From NCBI GenBank assembly GCA_024516035.1, contig CM044957.1, positions 434,001 through 498,000 on the forward strand: a stretch of DNA of 64,000 nt, written 5' to 3'. This document shows positions 32,829-43,423 of this stretch, in pieces; the first letter of the stretch is position 1; each line of letters begins with the position of its first letter. The notes below the pieces were generated by a model, which did no database searches, was not told the origin of the DNA, and worked only from the letters and a program-made list of their open reading frames with translations. Both the position numbers and the translations under genes were made by a program. The stretch comes from Bactericera cockerelli. Taxonomy: Eukaryota; Arthropoda; Insecta; Hemiptera; Triozidae.

Positions 32829-32999
32829 CAGTTTACAAAAAGTACTGTCGGTAAATGTAGTGGTAGGAAGGACATAAAGATAATTTGAGAGGGAGAATCA
32901 CCTTTTACAATATCCCAGATCCAACAGTAACAATTGTATTAAAAAATTGGTTTCCGTTATTTCTGAGGAAAATCTTCTGCTTGTGTTCACCTACCACCT

Positions 33000-33160
33000 C
33001 AATGGGAAGTAAAGGAAGTATTGTGTCACCTCTCACCCATCAGAGGGGAGGAATACTAGGGATTGGTAAGCTAAAACACAGATCACAAGCGTCTACATTA
33101 GCTGTGTTGTTTCATGGCTACGAAATAAAAAAGGCTGAGAAACACTCATCTTTTAAAATA
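33000..33160 (+). repeat. SINE family A body
   Basis: CACCTCTCACCCATCAGAGGGG, ACAGATCACAAGCGTCTAC, CATGGCTACGAAATAAAAA. Confidence 0.7.
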
Positions 33161-33357
33161 ATATTCTACCTTTAAATGTAACATAACTTATACTAGATAA
33201 AGTACGAGTATAATTATTATAAACAATTAAACTAAAAACTAAACAAATACTGTATTATAATAATAGAATAGGAATTATTATAGTTGCTCAGGAGTTTACG
33301 TGAAGTCCAGGAAAATGTTCATTTTTTTAAATCAGGACATTTTCATGTATTTTTTTT

Positions 33358-33512
33358 TTGTTAAAATTTATCATATTTTTGTCTATCACAATCGTGATGT
33401 TACAAATACTCAAACTAGCTTTACTAAATTTAAGCTGAAACCGGGACTTGAACCACCGACCTCCAGGTTTCAAGTCCGGCGCCTTATCGATCAAGCGACT
33501 GAGGTCGGTTTT
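33358..33512 (-). repeat. SINE family D
   Basis: Plus strand CTTGAACCACCGACCTCCAG and CGATCAAGCGACTGAGGTCGG, with body TATCACAATCGTGATGTTAC. Confidence 0.8.
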
Positions 33513-33889
33513 CATTTATTTACAAAAACACTAAATATCTCCGATAGTATTTCGAAGGTATACTCGGATGTACAAGCAGTCAGGGTGAGGAGTTTAGGAC
33601 AGGTGAAAGTAAATGCTAATCTTCATCTTAGTAGATATCTCATCTTTTCTTGTTCCTTTGTTTTATTCCTGTCTTGATTAAGATTGTTCCAGCGTATACT
33701 GGATTGCCAAAACTCAAGACTTTTAGGCAAACTCAAGTTTTCAAATCCCCATTAATTTCAAGTTGGTTATAAAATATTATTTTAAAGGGTAGAATCAAAT
33801 TTAAAATTTTCAAACAATCACAGCGCACTGTCTGTTATGTTGGTAGTTATCCTCGTTCTAGAAACCACTGTCACTTTCACTTTCACCAA

Positions 33890-34021
33890 GGGCGAAATTA
33901 ATAGACAAATTCTATATCACAAGTCATTGCTAAGCTTCGGTTTTCCCTATCTTACACAGTACGCAATCCATGACTTAGTGCCACAGAGGTATTACAAGAA
34001 GATCTATTAATTCCGCCCTAA
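33890..34021 (+). mobile_element. 130-bp MITE copy 9
   Basis: AAGGGCGAAATTAATAGAC and ATCTATTAATTCCGCCCT. Paired with copy 10. Confidence 0.85.
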
Positions 34022-34103
34022 ATCTCCCTTTCAACCATCAACCTTTCTTAAAATACAATTATAGTGTTTGGCGAGAAGAGGGCTTGTCCAACTATAAAAG
34101 ATT

Positions 34104-34238
34104 TAGGGCGGAATTAATAGACGTTTTTGTAATACCTCTGTGCCGCTAAGTCACGGATTGCGTACTGTGTAAGATAGGGAAAACCGACACTTACCAATGA
34201 CTTAAGTTATTGATGTTGTCTATTAATTTCGCCCTAAA
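34104..34238 (-). mobile_element. 130-bp MITE copy 10
   Basis: Best-preserved ends: ATTTAGGGCGGAATTAATAG and CTATTAATTTCGCCCTAAAT, inverted over ~20 bp. Confidence 0.88.
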
Positions 34239-34239
34239 T

Positions 34240-34425
34240 ATTCTTACGGCTGTTGTTCGTCAATCTTCTTACTGCCTCAAGCCGGTGCCGCTGATGGTGG
34301 AAGAAGTTCGCCAGGCCTGGCGAAGAAGCGGCTGGCGGAGCAGATCATACAATGTGTGCTGGTCAAGAGCTGATTTTGTAAGGCCGATGAGATCTCAAGT
34401 TTCATCGGGGGTGAGTTTTTTCCGT
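34240..34425 (-). other. GC-rich island, possible exon
   Basis: A sharply GC-richer stretch in AT-rich repeats. On the minus strand a frame from about 34362 to 34268 is open with protein-like composition, and two plus-strand frames are open too. No family recognised and splice sites are not decisive, so it may be a host exon or a foreign fragment. Confidence 0.25.
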
Positions 34426-34595
34426 AGAGGTGGGGAAAACAAATTATTCACGCATTGCGCATTCGTTCATGGAGCTAAAAATAAGTGGCCATTCGGTTTA
34501 CTAAAAGTAAAGCCCTAACACATAGAGTACGCTTTATGAACAAAATTTGATGGCTGAAAGGGAGATTTGGGGATTTTTAAAAATAAAGTAAGTTG

Positions 34596-34742
34596 AAAAG
34601 TTATCATATTTGTGTTAATCACTTTCGTGATGTCACAACTACTCTAACTTGCTTTACTAAATCTATGCTGAAACCGGGACTTGAACCACCGACCTCCAGG
34701 TTTCAAGTCCGCCGCCTTATCGATCAAGCTACTGAAGTCGGA
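34596..34742 (-). repeat. SINE family D
   Basis: Nearly the same as 33358-33512: GGACTTGAACCACCGACCTC, CGATCAAGCTACTGAAGTCGG. Confidence 0.8.
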
Positions 34743-35285
34743 TTGAAAGGTAAAGTACTTTTTGGATTTCATTATCCAAGACTGTCCATCGCTTACTGTG
34801 TGTACAGTTGTACACACTGGACTCTCTATTCAAAATCCCAGGCTGTCCATCACTTTGTGGACACCCTGTATAGTAATTTCTGTTCTCTTTATCACTCACC
34901 AATAAGAATAAATTTGCATTTCCTTCTCTTTCTTAATTGCTTCTACATTACTTCACCGAGCACCTATTCCCACCATTTTCTTTTACGCGCTCTAATTTTT
35001 TCCCTTTCCTTTGTTGAATTGTTGTGCTAATTGAGTTTTATGTTCTTGTGTTTCGCGAGAAAGTTCTGAAAGCGTGACATGAGCTGATCTCTAAATCCTT
35101 TCTCTTCAAACAACGAATGGGATTTATTATTATCTGACCTGGTTGTAAGTTTTCAGTGGAAACTCCATACAATTGAAACTGCAATCTAATGAACTCTAAA
35201 TCTATTCAGCGATTAAAGTGTCTGATTAAATCTATTCAGCTGCACATGTGTTCAAGTGTCATCCAACTGATGGTGTTTTAAACAA
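34743..35285. other. No gene recognised
   Basis: The 145-codon frame 34593-35030 starts in the SINE and has no domain. Confidence 0.3.
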
Positions 35286-35287
35286 TG

Positions 35288-35575
35288 TTTTACTTCCGAG
35301 AAATTTCTAATATTAGAAATCGGAAGTATTGTGTTCGTTTTTGTAAAAAAAAATATTTTTTTGCTCCGATTTCAATTTCTTTCATATTTCAGGACGTTTC
35401 ATAACCTCCTGATCAATTTTGGTTTTGTGTTCGTCTGTCGGTCCGTCGGTCTGTTAAAAATATTCCAGATAAAACAATTTTGAAGAAAATCGGTTAAGTC
35501 TCAAAATTGGCACCTGTATACAATATGAAACAATCACGAGGAAGTATTGTGTCCATAATTGGCAGTGTTTTTTTG
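35288..35575 (+). repeat. Repeat H, internally deleted copy
   Basis: Starts TTACTTCCGAGAAATTTCTA with a near-palindromic end, ends ATTGTGTCCATAATTGGCAG. Lacks the middle ~380 bp of the 40783-41455 copy. Confidence 0.8.
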
Positions 35576-35611
35576 TTTGTTTAAATAATAAAGTAATTAT
35601 TTACTAAAGTA

Positions 35612-35825
35612 TAAACTGGTAGTCAAGTGTTTAACGCGCTAGTTTGGTAATCCAGGTAGCGCAGGGATCCATTGGTTCGAATCCCACCCAGTGCATTAAT
35701 ATTTCCTCATTAATTTGAGTTTGTGGCCACATAATAATAAGACTCTCAGGGTTAGGTGGTAAAAAATGCTTTGAGCATTAACCTCGCCTGCTGGTTACCT
35801 TCCACTAAAGAGTACATATTATTAT
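35612..35825 (+). repeat. tRNA-derived SINE, family E (full)
   Basis: ACTGGTAGTCAAGTGTTTAACGC, GGTTCGAATCCCACCC, TTAATTTGAGTTTGTGGCC and TTAACCTCGCCTGCTGG, ending in a (ATT)n tail. Confidence 0.85.
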
Positions 35826-35904
35826 TATTATGTACAGTTGTACATGAAAACATATGACCATTAGTTGATTATATTTGGTTTTAACTGATTTGAATTATGT
35901 AGGT

Positions 35905-36012
35905 CGGAGTTTAAACCCTCTATTAGCTGGGAATCGTACCACCTACCCACATTTACCTCACCAAGCCTAGGACCGGTAATGCTAGATGCTAGACTCACGC
36001 GTTCGTCGTAGG
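35905..36012 (-). repeat. SINE family C core fragment
   Basis: Plus strand GCTGGGAATCGTACCACC and CCTCACCAAGCCTAGGACC, the reversed shared core. Confidence 0.6.
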
Positions 36013-37117
36013 GAACAGAAACTCATGTCGATGATTGAAAATTTAAAGAATCCTAATTTCACATAAAACTATTACACATAATAGGTAGGTATATACGTAG
36101 TATATGTACACTCAAAAAGTTCATTAATTTTAAAGCATTATGAGTGTATGCGAATTCAAAAGTCTGCGTGAAATCTAAAGTGCTCAAATGTATGTTTTGT
36201 ACTTTACCATTGTAAATAAAAATGTTTTATACTACGATTTATGTGCTTTTATTATATTTTACATTGTCTGTTAAGTACGTAATATTAACTTTTCTTAATG
36301 AAGGGTGATTTTCGTATAATGAAATTGTATGTAAAATAAATAATTATAATACAAAATAATTTTATTGATGTAAATAGTATACTCTGTTTGTTTTGAAAAG
36401 ATATCTAAACCATGGAAATTATATTCATAGAATAGTACATTGAATAGTAGAATTTTATAACTTTACTATGAAAGTGGCTGTAAGTGTTAGTTTTACTCAC
36501 TGCCAAAGAAATTAAAAAAAAAAAAAAAAAAAAATACGATTATTACTCTTAGATTTATAAGTTGATGTTCAAAAAATATGATGCTTAGAATATTATGAAA
36601 ATGGGGTAGATTTCGGTGTATTAAATCCGGAGATACTTGGCCTTTCTAAAAAAAAATGCTACAAATAGTCTGCAGGTTAAAATTCATAGTAAAGAAGTGC
36701 AGATAACATCTCCACTAAATTGTATGCACGCCTTGAAATTTTTTCGTTATGCAATGTGCAATAGTGATATCAACTCCCCGTTATAAGTTTAGTAGTTACT
36801 GGTGTTATCACTAGCTGTATTTTTCTTACTAACCAAGTGGATTCAAATTTTTCTTTTGGCAGAGGAAAAATCTTCTTCCAGTTTGGTTAACCAAAATGGA
36901 TTTATGAAATTCTTGCTTCCATTTCTTTTATAGGTTAAGTCAATTGTTTATCTTTAAAAGTACCGAAACGCATTTTTCTTTCATGAATAGTGGGAAAGCT
37001 AAACTTGTAAGAAAACGGAAATATTTGGAAATACCGAACCTGGAATTTTTTTATCCAAAAGAAGAACACGGTTACTGTTAGGTTGAATTTATCGACTGTC
37101 ACACCAACCGCAGTCAC
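36013..37117. other. No gene recognised
   Basis: AT-rich, A run near 36512. No supported feature. Confidence 0.3.
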
Positions 37118-37400
37118 CGTGACCAAGTGAGTGAGCGCGCTAGGCATTGCACGCATGGTAACCTCGGTTCGATCTCCAGCGGAATTGGATTTTTCTGCTC
37201 TGTACTTGGATGTCCGGGGTGCACTCATACCTCGTGAGGAAAAATGAGTAGCTGCTTTGATGTGAAACAGCGACCAGTGGCGGATTTATAGCCAAAAAAT
37301 ATAGTAAAAGACATTGTATATTAAAGTGGTAAATTCCTATGATTCTGTGTTATCCACTAACATTGTGACATAATAAGACAAAGATTTTTTTTATTTATTA
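37118..37400 (+). repeat. tRNA-derived SINE, family F (full)
   Basis: AGTGAGTGAGCGCGCTAGGC, GGTTCGATCTCCAGCGG, GGTGCACTCATACCTCG, CAGCGACCAGTGGCGG and the TCCTATGATTCTGTGTTATCC tail. Confidence 0.85.
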
Positions 37401-37874
37401 TTATTACTGATCGATTAACTATATATTAATTTAACGCTTTCCTCATTTTTGTCATGTCCATTAATAATGTGATTGATAATCACACCAACAGCACTAATCA
37501 GCTGATTAATAATTCATCATCCTGCTTGATGCATTGGTAAACGCTTATACAGTAGGTTTTTTTTATTTTAAGTTTCACGTCGTTTCTGTGTTTTAAAGTA
37601 GTTTGAGCATCCTGAAGAGAGCAGAAAACTAGGCAGGCGATAATATAAACAATATGTTAATTGTATTTGCTTACTTCTACTGCTACCTCCTCTTTAAGAA
37701 AGGTGGCAGTAAAGAAGTGAGCAAGCGAGTGAGTTGTTTACATATTAGTCACACCCAAGACCTCTAGAAAGAAGATGCATCAGACAGACATAAAATGGAA
37801 GCAAAATTTGTAGGGAGCTAAATATAATACCATCTGAAATCTCTATCTATCTATAATTCTATATACCATCTGAG
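37401..37874. other. No gene recognised
   Basis: No supported feature. Confidence 0.3.
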
Positions 37875-38020
37875 CATTCCTCATTAATTTGAGTATAATA
37901 TATGACATTGTGACCCTATATTCTAAAAATTGGGGGTTAGGCGTTAGAAAATTTAAAGCTTTGAGCATTTATCTCGCCTAGTTTATGCCTTCTACTAAGT
38001 ATTAGTAAAGAGTATTAGTA
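37875..38020 (+). repeat. SINE family E fragment
   Basis: ATTCCTCATTAATTTGAGT, GGGGTTAGGCGTTAG and CATTTATCTCGCCTAGTT. Confidence 0.55.
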
Positions 38021-38027
38021 CCTATTA

Positions 38028-38110
38028 TTACTTCCGAGAAATTTCTAATATAAGAAATCGGAAGTATCAAGTATTGTGTTCGTTTTTGTAAAAAAAAATA
38101 TTTTTTTTTT
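38028..38110 (+). repeat. Repeat H 5' end
   Basis: TTACTTCCGAGAAATTTCTA followed by AAATCGGAAGTATC and GTTCGTTTTTG. Confidence 0.65.
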
Positions 38111-38217
38111 ATTATCAATGTTGAACTACATAATATATTATATTATATTATATATTTAGATATTTCTACACCAATACAGTAGTTATTATTTTAACAAAAT
38201 AATGAGTGTTTTTTTAC

Positions 38218-38425
38218 CTTTCTCCGGCACTGGATCCGACTCTGACGACGTAATCTTGATCATGGCGCTGCCTCGCGGCATTGTGGCCACGGTGGCCACA
38301 CACTGAATGGCGGCCTCTCCATGCAGGAAGTGGTCGGGCCGCAACAGGTAGGTCACGTTCAGCTCTGTGGACTCCAGGAAGCCTTGCTCAGCCACCTGCC
38401 GTGTGTGAGTGAACTCTGAGCTGAT
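38218..38425 (-). CDS. Exon of an immunoglobulin-domain protein (Beat-like)
   Basis: A 208-bp exon bounded by TGTTCCAG|AT (acceptor at 38426-38427) and GAGAAAG|GTAAAA (donor at 38216-38217), ending in phase 1. Codon use is GC-rich against AT-rich surroundings. It encodes the C-terminal half of an immunoglobulin domain, with ESTELNV, RPDHFLHGEAAIQCVATV and a C that would close the domain disulphide. The S-T-x-L, HF-x-x-G and C-x-A-T-[VI] pattern resembles the second domain of insect Beaten-path family cell-surface proteins, from memory. It is the only likely host-gene exon found; neighbouring exons are outside or not recognised. Degenerate copies of its acceptor side follow in 38428-39150. Confidence 0.55.
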
Positions 38426-38427
38426 CT

Positions 38428-39150
38428 GGAACAGAAAAAATGAAAAGTTAAGCAACGTCCAGCGTGGTTAAGAATGGTCTAGCCGCAATACATAGACAGG
38501 TTCAGTTGTGGATTCAAGGAGCTTTGGTCTCCTGGCACGTACTATGTGTGAACTCTGAGCTAATCTGGAACAGAAAAAAATGAAAAGTTAAGCAACGTCC
38601 AGCGTGGTTAAGAATGGTCTAGCCGCAATACATAGACAGGTTCAGTTGTGGATTCAAGGAGCTTTGGTCTCCTGGCACGTACTATGTGTGAACTCTGAGC
38701 TAATCTGGAACAGAAAAAAATGAAAAGTTAAGCAACATCCAGCGTGGTTAAGAATGGTCTAGCCGCAATACATAGACAGGTTCAGTTGTGGATTCAAGGA
38801 GCTTTGGTCTCCTGGCACGTACTATGTGTGAACTCTGAGCTGATGTGAAATAAAAAAATAAAAGTTAAGCAACTTCGAACGAGGTTAGGATTTGAGTGGT
38901 TAGGCCGCAGCGTGTGTGAGTGAACTCTGAGCTGATCTGGAACAGAAAAAAATTAAAGTTAAGCAACGTCCAGCGGGATTGGGACTTGACGCGGCAACAG
39001 ATAAGTCACGTTTAACTCTGCAAATTGCAGGAAGCATGGTATGATTCGTAAATTCTGATCTGATTTGGAATTTTTTTTTTAACAATTTTTTATAGATTTG
39101 GAAAATAAAACTGAAAAGTTGAGCAACTTTAAGTGAGGTTTGACAACTCA
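38428..39150 (-). repeat. Tandem array made from copies of the adjacent exon edge
   Basis: Three full ~139-bp units (steps at about 38420, 38559, 38699, 38839) plus partial ones. Each unit joins an exon-derived part (GGTTCAGTTGTGGATTC...GTGTGAACTCTGAGCT.ATCTGGAACAG, matching the exon and its acceptor) to a 5S-SINE-like part (GTTAAGCAACGTCCAGCG). More decayed exon-edge copies lie at 38905-38945 and 39000-39070. Confidence 0.8.
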
Positions 39151-39719
39151 AACGCGAAATTTTATCATGCTAATTATTTTCATTAGCTGGTGAGTGTCAT
39201 CTGAGTTATAATTGTTGAGTTTTCAGCGAATGAATCGTCAAATCACCGCCTCGCATGTGCTGCAATATTCAGATCTTGAAGAATAAATTAATATAATGAA
39301 AAAAATTAGAGTCATTAGAATCAGAGTAAAATAAGTGTTACTTATGAGGTGTTTCTTATGTTTGTGAGATTGTTATAATTTTATAGTCGTGTCACGTTCA
39401 AGTAGAAAAAAAAGAAAACACGAAGAATCTCATTTAATCATTTTATTTATTTTTATTTTAATTAACACGACACGATTCGACCTAGTTTTCGCCAGATGCT
39501 GCGAATTTGAGTAATGTTGCAAAATGAAAGCACTTTCCATGTTCCTCCCCCCCTCTTCTGTTTTTAGGTAATTAATCCTGACGCGAATTTACTTCAGTTC
39601 ATCAATAATAATTTCTCCCTTTTCTAATTATTATTTAATGAGAAGCTGGAGCTTTCAACAGCTCATTTAACAAAACTCTGTGTGGTTTCTTCCCTGGGTA
39701 CAATTATTAAAGCCCTTAC
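39151..39719. other. No gene recognised
   Basis: AT-rich. No supported feature. Confidence 0.3.
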
Positions 39720-39900
39720 CGACTTCCGTGGCTCAGTGGTTTAGAGCATTGGTTGCTGACCCGGAGGTTGCTGGTTCGAATCCCGGCCGGAGCGGAAAAT
39801 TCTAACCGAGTTTTTCCGTTTCCGGAATGGCATGGATGTAAAGGTAAAGTGACTTGAAGTAATGAGAAAGCGGTTCCGGGGCACAACTACCTTTTAAAAA
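39720..39900 (+). repeat. tRNA-derived SINE
   Basis: The head CCGTGGCTCAGTGGTTTAGAG (A box) and GGTTCGAATCCCGGCC (B box) is close to a real tRNA, but the acceptor stem is poor and a SINE body (GGCATGGATGTAAAGG) follows. A functional tRNA is unlikely. Confidence 0.65.
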
Positions 39901-40068
39901 AAGTCCAACCTCAGTAGTTTGATCGATAAGACGGCGGACTTGTCACTTCTCGCCCATCAGAGAGGAGGCATACTACGGGATGGGTAACAACAGACCACAA
40001 GTGTTTAAAGTAGCTCCTGTTTCATGGCTACGAAATAAAAGCGGCTGTGAGAAACACTCATCTTAAAA
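39901..40068 (+). repeat. Chimeric SINE: family D head on family A body
   Basis: CCTCAGTAGTTTGATCGATAAG of family D runs to GGACTTGTCAC and then directly into CTTCTCGCCCATCAGAG of family A, ending GAGAAACACTCATCTT with an A tail. Confidence 0.7.
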
Positions 40069-40149
40069 AAAAAACCCATTTTTACAACGACATCCTTTAT
40101 GTTTATTTCATGCACGCCATGTTATGTAGTACATAACATTTATATGTTA

Positions 40150-40470
40150 CTAGCGGGCTGTCGCCCGCTTTGCGGCCCGAGGCATGGCCGTGAAAGCAAA
40201 AAGTTCTTTTTCGCCAATGGCAGGTGTTGTAGTGGGAATTTCGAAAAAATCCCGTCTTATTGCACATCTAGACTATAAGACAAAGCTACCTACCAAATTT
40301 CAGCTTCCTAGGACTTACCAGTTCGGAGAAACAGTGATGATCAGTCAGTCAGTCAGTGACTTTGACATTTATATATTAAGATTATATAAGTATAGATGTA
40401 GTACCTACCATTCATATGTTATGTAATACCTACCATTTATAAGTTATGTAATACCTACCATTTATATGAC
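40150..40470 (+). repeat. Unclassified interspersed repeat with TACCTACCATT tandem tail
   Basis: ACTAGCGGGCTGTCGCCCGC start, ACCAAATTTCAGCTTCCTAG, (CAGT)n near 40340, TTTATATATTAAGATT, then three copies of a ~30-bp TATGTAATACCTACCATT unit. Related in start and end to 13705-13975. Confidence 0.6.
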
Positions 40471-40782
40471 GTTTGTTGCTCAAATATAATGCACCTACGA
40501 TGTATTACGCGACGTGTGCTGTAATATTTTCCATGTGCAGTATTATGCAGTTTCTCTCTATGCCCTACCAAACGCGTTGCAGTTTAAATCCAGCCACAGC
40601 CATGCATCTTACAAACATTATATTATATTTTCAAGAGTTATTTACATGGTATTATACATTTATGTATGTACGAGTATGTATGACTTTATTTGTAGTGAAG
40701 CACAAGGCCTCTCCACAATTTTTGTGGTTAGCGCAGCATTACCAAGAGCTTCCTACACATTTCGAATTATTCTATTAAATTA

Positions 40783-41455
40783 ATTACTTCCGAGAAATTT
40801 CTAATATTAGAAATCGGAAGTATTGTGTTCATTTTTTTAATTTTTTTTTTTTTATTTGCTCCGATTTCAATTTTTTTTCATATTTCTGGACGTTTCATAA
40901 CCTCCTGAGCAACTATGGTTTTGTGTCCGTCGGTCTGTTAAAAATATTCCTTGTAACGCGCAAATCTCGGAAACTACTAAACGGATTTTGATGAAATTTT
41001 TCACACATATAGGAGACGTTCTGTAGATGGTTCCATTTTAAATTTACAAAATTCGTACTAGTGGTTCTGGGTGAAAGAGACCATGTGCCTGACCACTAAC
41101 TTTTTTTCTTAAACGCTTATATCTCGTGAACGATACACCCGATTTTGATGTAATTTTGTATTTATATGCATATTATTGTTAAATAATTATAATTTAACTT
41201 TGATATTTAAGAAAATCCGAAATTTTGGACAAAAACGCCAAAAAATAAAAACGCCGACACTACTTGCCGATACAGAATTTTTTTGTAGAATATAGAATAT
41301 AGGAAAAATAATATTCTACCATAATTATATAACAAATTTGAAGAAAATCGGTGATTTAGTATAAAATCTCATAATTGGCACGTGTACGTGTATAGTGTAT
41401 ACAATGTGAAACAATCACGAGGAAGTATTGTGTCCATAATTGGCAGTGTTTTTTT
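40783..41455 (+). repeat. Repeat H, longest copy (~670 bp)
   Basis: Begins with the near-palindrome ACTTCCGAGAAATTTCTAAT / ATTAGAAATCGGAAGT, includes GAAACTACTAAACGGATTTT, ends GGAAGTATTGTGTCCATAAT. The terminal palindrome and non-coding body suggest a non-autonomous element; class unknown. Confidence 0.75.
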
Positions 41456-41638
41456 TTACTCTGGTAGTACCGCCACTGGTCTCATACAAGTAACTACTCA
41501 TTTTTCCTAACGAGTTATGAGTGGACCCCGAACATTCAAGTACAGGTCAGAAAAATTCTTGCTCCGCTGGGAATAGAACCCAGGTCACCATGCGTGCAAT
41601 GCCTAGCGCGCTAACTCACTCTGCCACGGTGACTACTT
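41456..41638 (-). repeat. SINE family F
   Basis: Plus strand CTACTCATTTTTCCTAACGA, GGACCCCGAACATTCAAGTA, GCAATGCCTAGCGCGCTAAC. Inserted directly at the end of repeat H. Confidence 0.85.
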
Positions 41639-41991
41639 ATACATTTATGTATCTCTATCTCATAAATTTAATTTGAATAGGTAGTATATTCTCGTATTTA
41701 CAAGACGCGACATATATGTTAGACACATTCCTATCTTAAGGAGTACAAGTCGCATGGTTCTACTTTATGGGAACGTCATGTCTTGTGACACGTAATTTTT
41801 CAGTTTATGAAAAATTCCCAGCTGAAATGTCCTGGGCTCCAGGCAGGTGTCTTGTGTTTCAGAGAAGAGGAGTTAGGAGAGTATGTTGCAATGTACAGAT
41901 AATTGAATCAAAAGGGGGAAAATTTAAGTAGAAGGAGTACGTATACTCATGTATTTTGTCAATCAACCAACAACAATAATTCTTTTATCAT

Positions 41992-42150
41992 AGGGTGGCG
42001 TCATCGTGAACGATGGTAACCAGACAGTGGAGGAATGACTCAGCACTTCTACCACTGTCTATACAAGGAGGCTAATAATTGACAAGGGCCCCCAGAACCA
42101 AGCCAATGCTGGTCTACTCCCTGATTATAGTCCCCCAGCCAGACTTTCAT
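41992..42150 (-). repeat. Dispersed repeat, inverted partner of 27355-27515
   Basis: GGGTGGCGTCATCGTGAACG, CTAATAATTGACAAGGGCCC and CCAATGCTGGTCTACTCCC. Confidence 0.8.
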
Positions 42151-42742
42151 GACGTCTTAATATCATGACTTCATTCTTTCATCATGACTTATATTATGAC
42201 AAAAAAATATGATGCATTAGATATCAGCATGAAATAATATAATGATTGATATGTAATGAAAACGAGCATCTAAAATTATTAGAGAGCTATTTCTTTAATA
42301 TTAATTATTTATTGTTATCTATTTATTTATGTTAGCTATTAAGTTCATGTTATGGTTTCATTCCATCAATATATTTCATGCTGACATCTGGGCTAATTAT
42401 TGTATTTTTTTTGTCATATTTTTGGTCGTGGTGAAACAAATTTTGTGTGGTTTTTATCTTCAGCTAGGGTATAACATTAATAATTAATTATTGTTAGGTG
42501 CAACCTTATTGGTGTAGGACACTATTGCTTTTTACAACAGGAGCTCAGGTCCTTGGAGATTCCAGAGTCCAAACAAGTAAGCGTGAAATATAGATATTTC
42601 TTATTTTGTACAGCAAATTCTATGAAAAATTCATACTAAACTTATGTTCCGTTGGGTACATAACTGACAGGACACTACTATACATAAATAACTATCTACA
42701 TGAAAAAAAAAAATATGCCGTTGAAGTATAAGACGAAGAAGA
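42151..42742. other. No gene recognised
   Basis: AT-rich. A 36-nt segment at about 42539-42574 is bounded by TTTTTACAACAG and AAGTAAGC and could be a small exon. Unsupported otherwise. Confidence 0.25.
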
Positions 42743-42860
42743 ATGCGGTCATATTGATAGTATAGATATAGAAACTATAAATGGAACATCAAGTGAAGAT
42801 ATTTTCAATAAAGCAATAGAGATTGAACGATCACCAACGTCTCTTGAAGATGTGGAATAA
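42743..42860 (+). other. Possible terminal exon, acidic
   Basis: About 39 codons open to a TAA, encoding an acidic, protein-like run (GHIDSIDIET, SLEDVE at the end), preceded by an AG. No ATG and no family recognised. Confidence 0.2.
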
Positions 42861-42934
42861 GAGGAACTCTGTCTGTTTATATCTTATTAATAAGTAACAT
42901 ATTAATAACAATAATAGGTAATACTATTAATGGA

Positions 42935-43040
42935 ATGTAACCACAAGGCGAGGTTAATGTTCGAAGCAATATTTACCAACTATCCCTCAGAGACTTATGA
43001 TTATGTGGTCATATACTCAAATAAATGAGGAAAAAATCCA
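42935..43040 (-). repeat. SINE family E fragment
   Basis: Plus strand CCACAAGGCGAGGTTAATG, CCCTCAGAGACTTATGATTA, ACTCAAATAAATGAGG. Confidence 0.55.
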
Positions 43041-43205
43041 AAAGAATATGGATATTGAAAAATGATTAAATTTGGAGCTTCGTTATGCCGAGCTACCTAC
43101 CATGATTTGTGACACAGAAAACATGCACATGCATGAATACATTTTAATAAATTAATAATACATTTTAATAAATGATTTCTTGGGAAAGTCAAAACCATCA
43201 TGGTT

Positions 43206-43400
43206 GACCGCTCGTGGTCAAGATTTAAACTGCTTGTTTCAGTAAAAATCCCAGGAAAAAACACGTGAGGTTGGTATTTCCGTCCTGAAACAGGCTAAGT
43301 GAGGTTATTGTGAGTAGTTGGTGCGATTGCCATTGATTGAAAGGTAGAACCTCCGCGCGCCGTCCTGATACACGGTGAAAAACCAACTGCGAAATTTAAC
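43206..43400 (+). repeat. SINE family C, diverged
   Basis: AACACGTGAGGTTGGTATTTCC, GAAACAGGCTAAGTGAGG, GTAGTTGGTGCGATTGCC, TAGAACCTCC. It ends at or runs into the start of the large DNA transposon. Confidence 0.6.
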
Positions 43401-43423
43401 ATAGTATTGTGATTAATTAAACA

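Noticed and set aside
39725..39800. Functional tRNA gene
   Set aside because: Good A and B boxes but a weak acceptor stem and a SINE body directly downstream.
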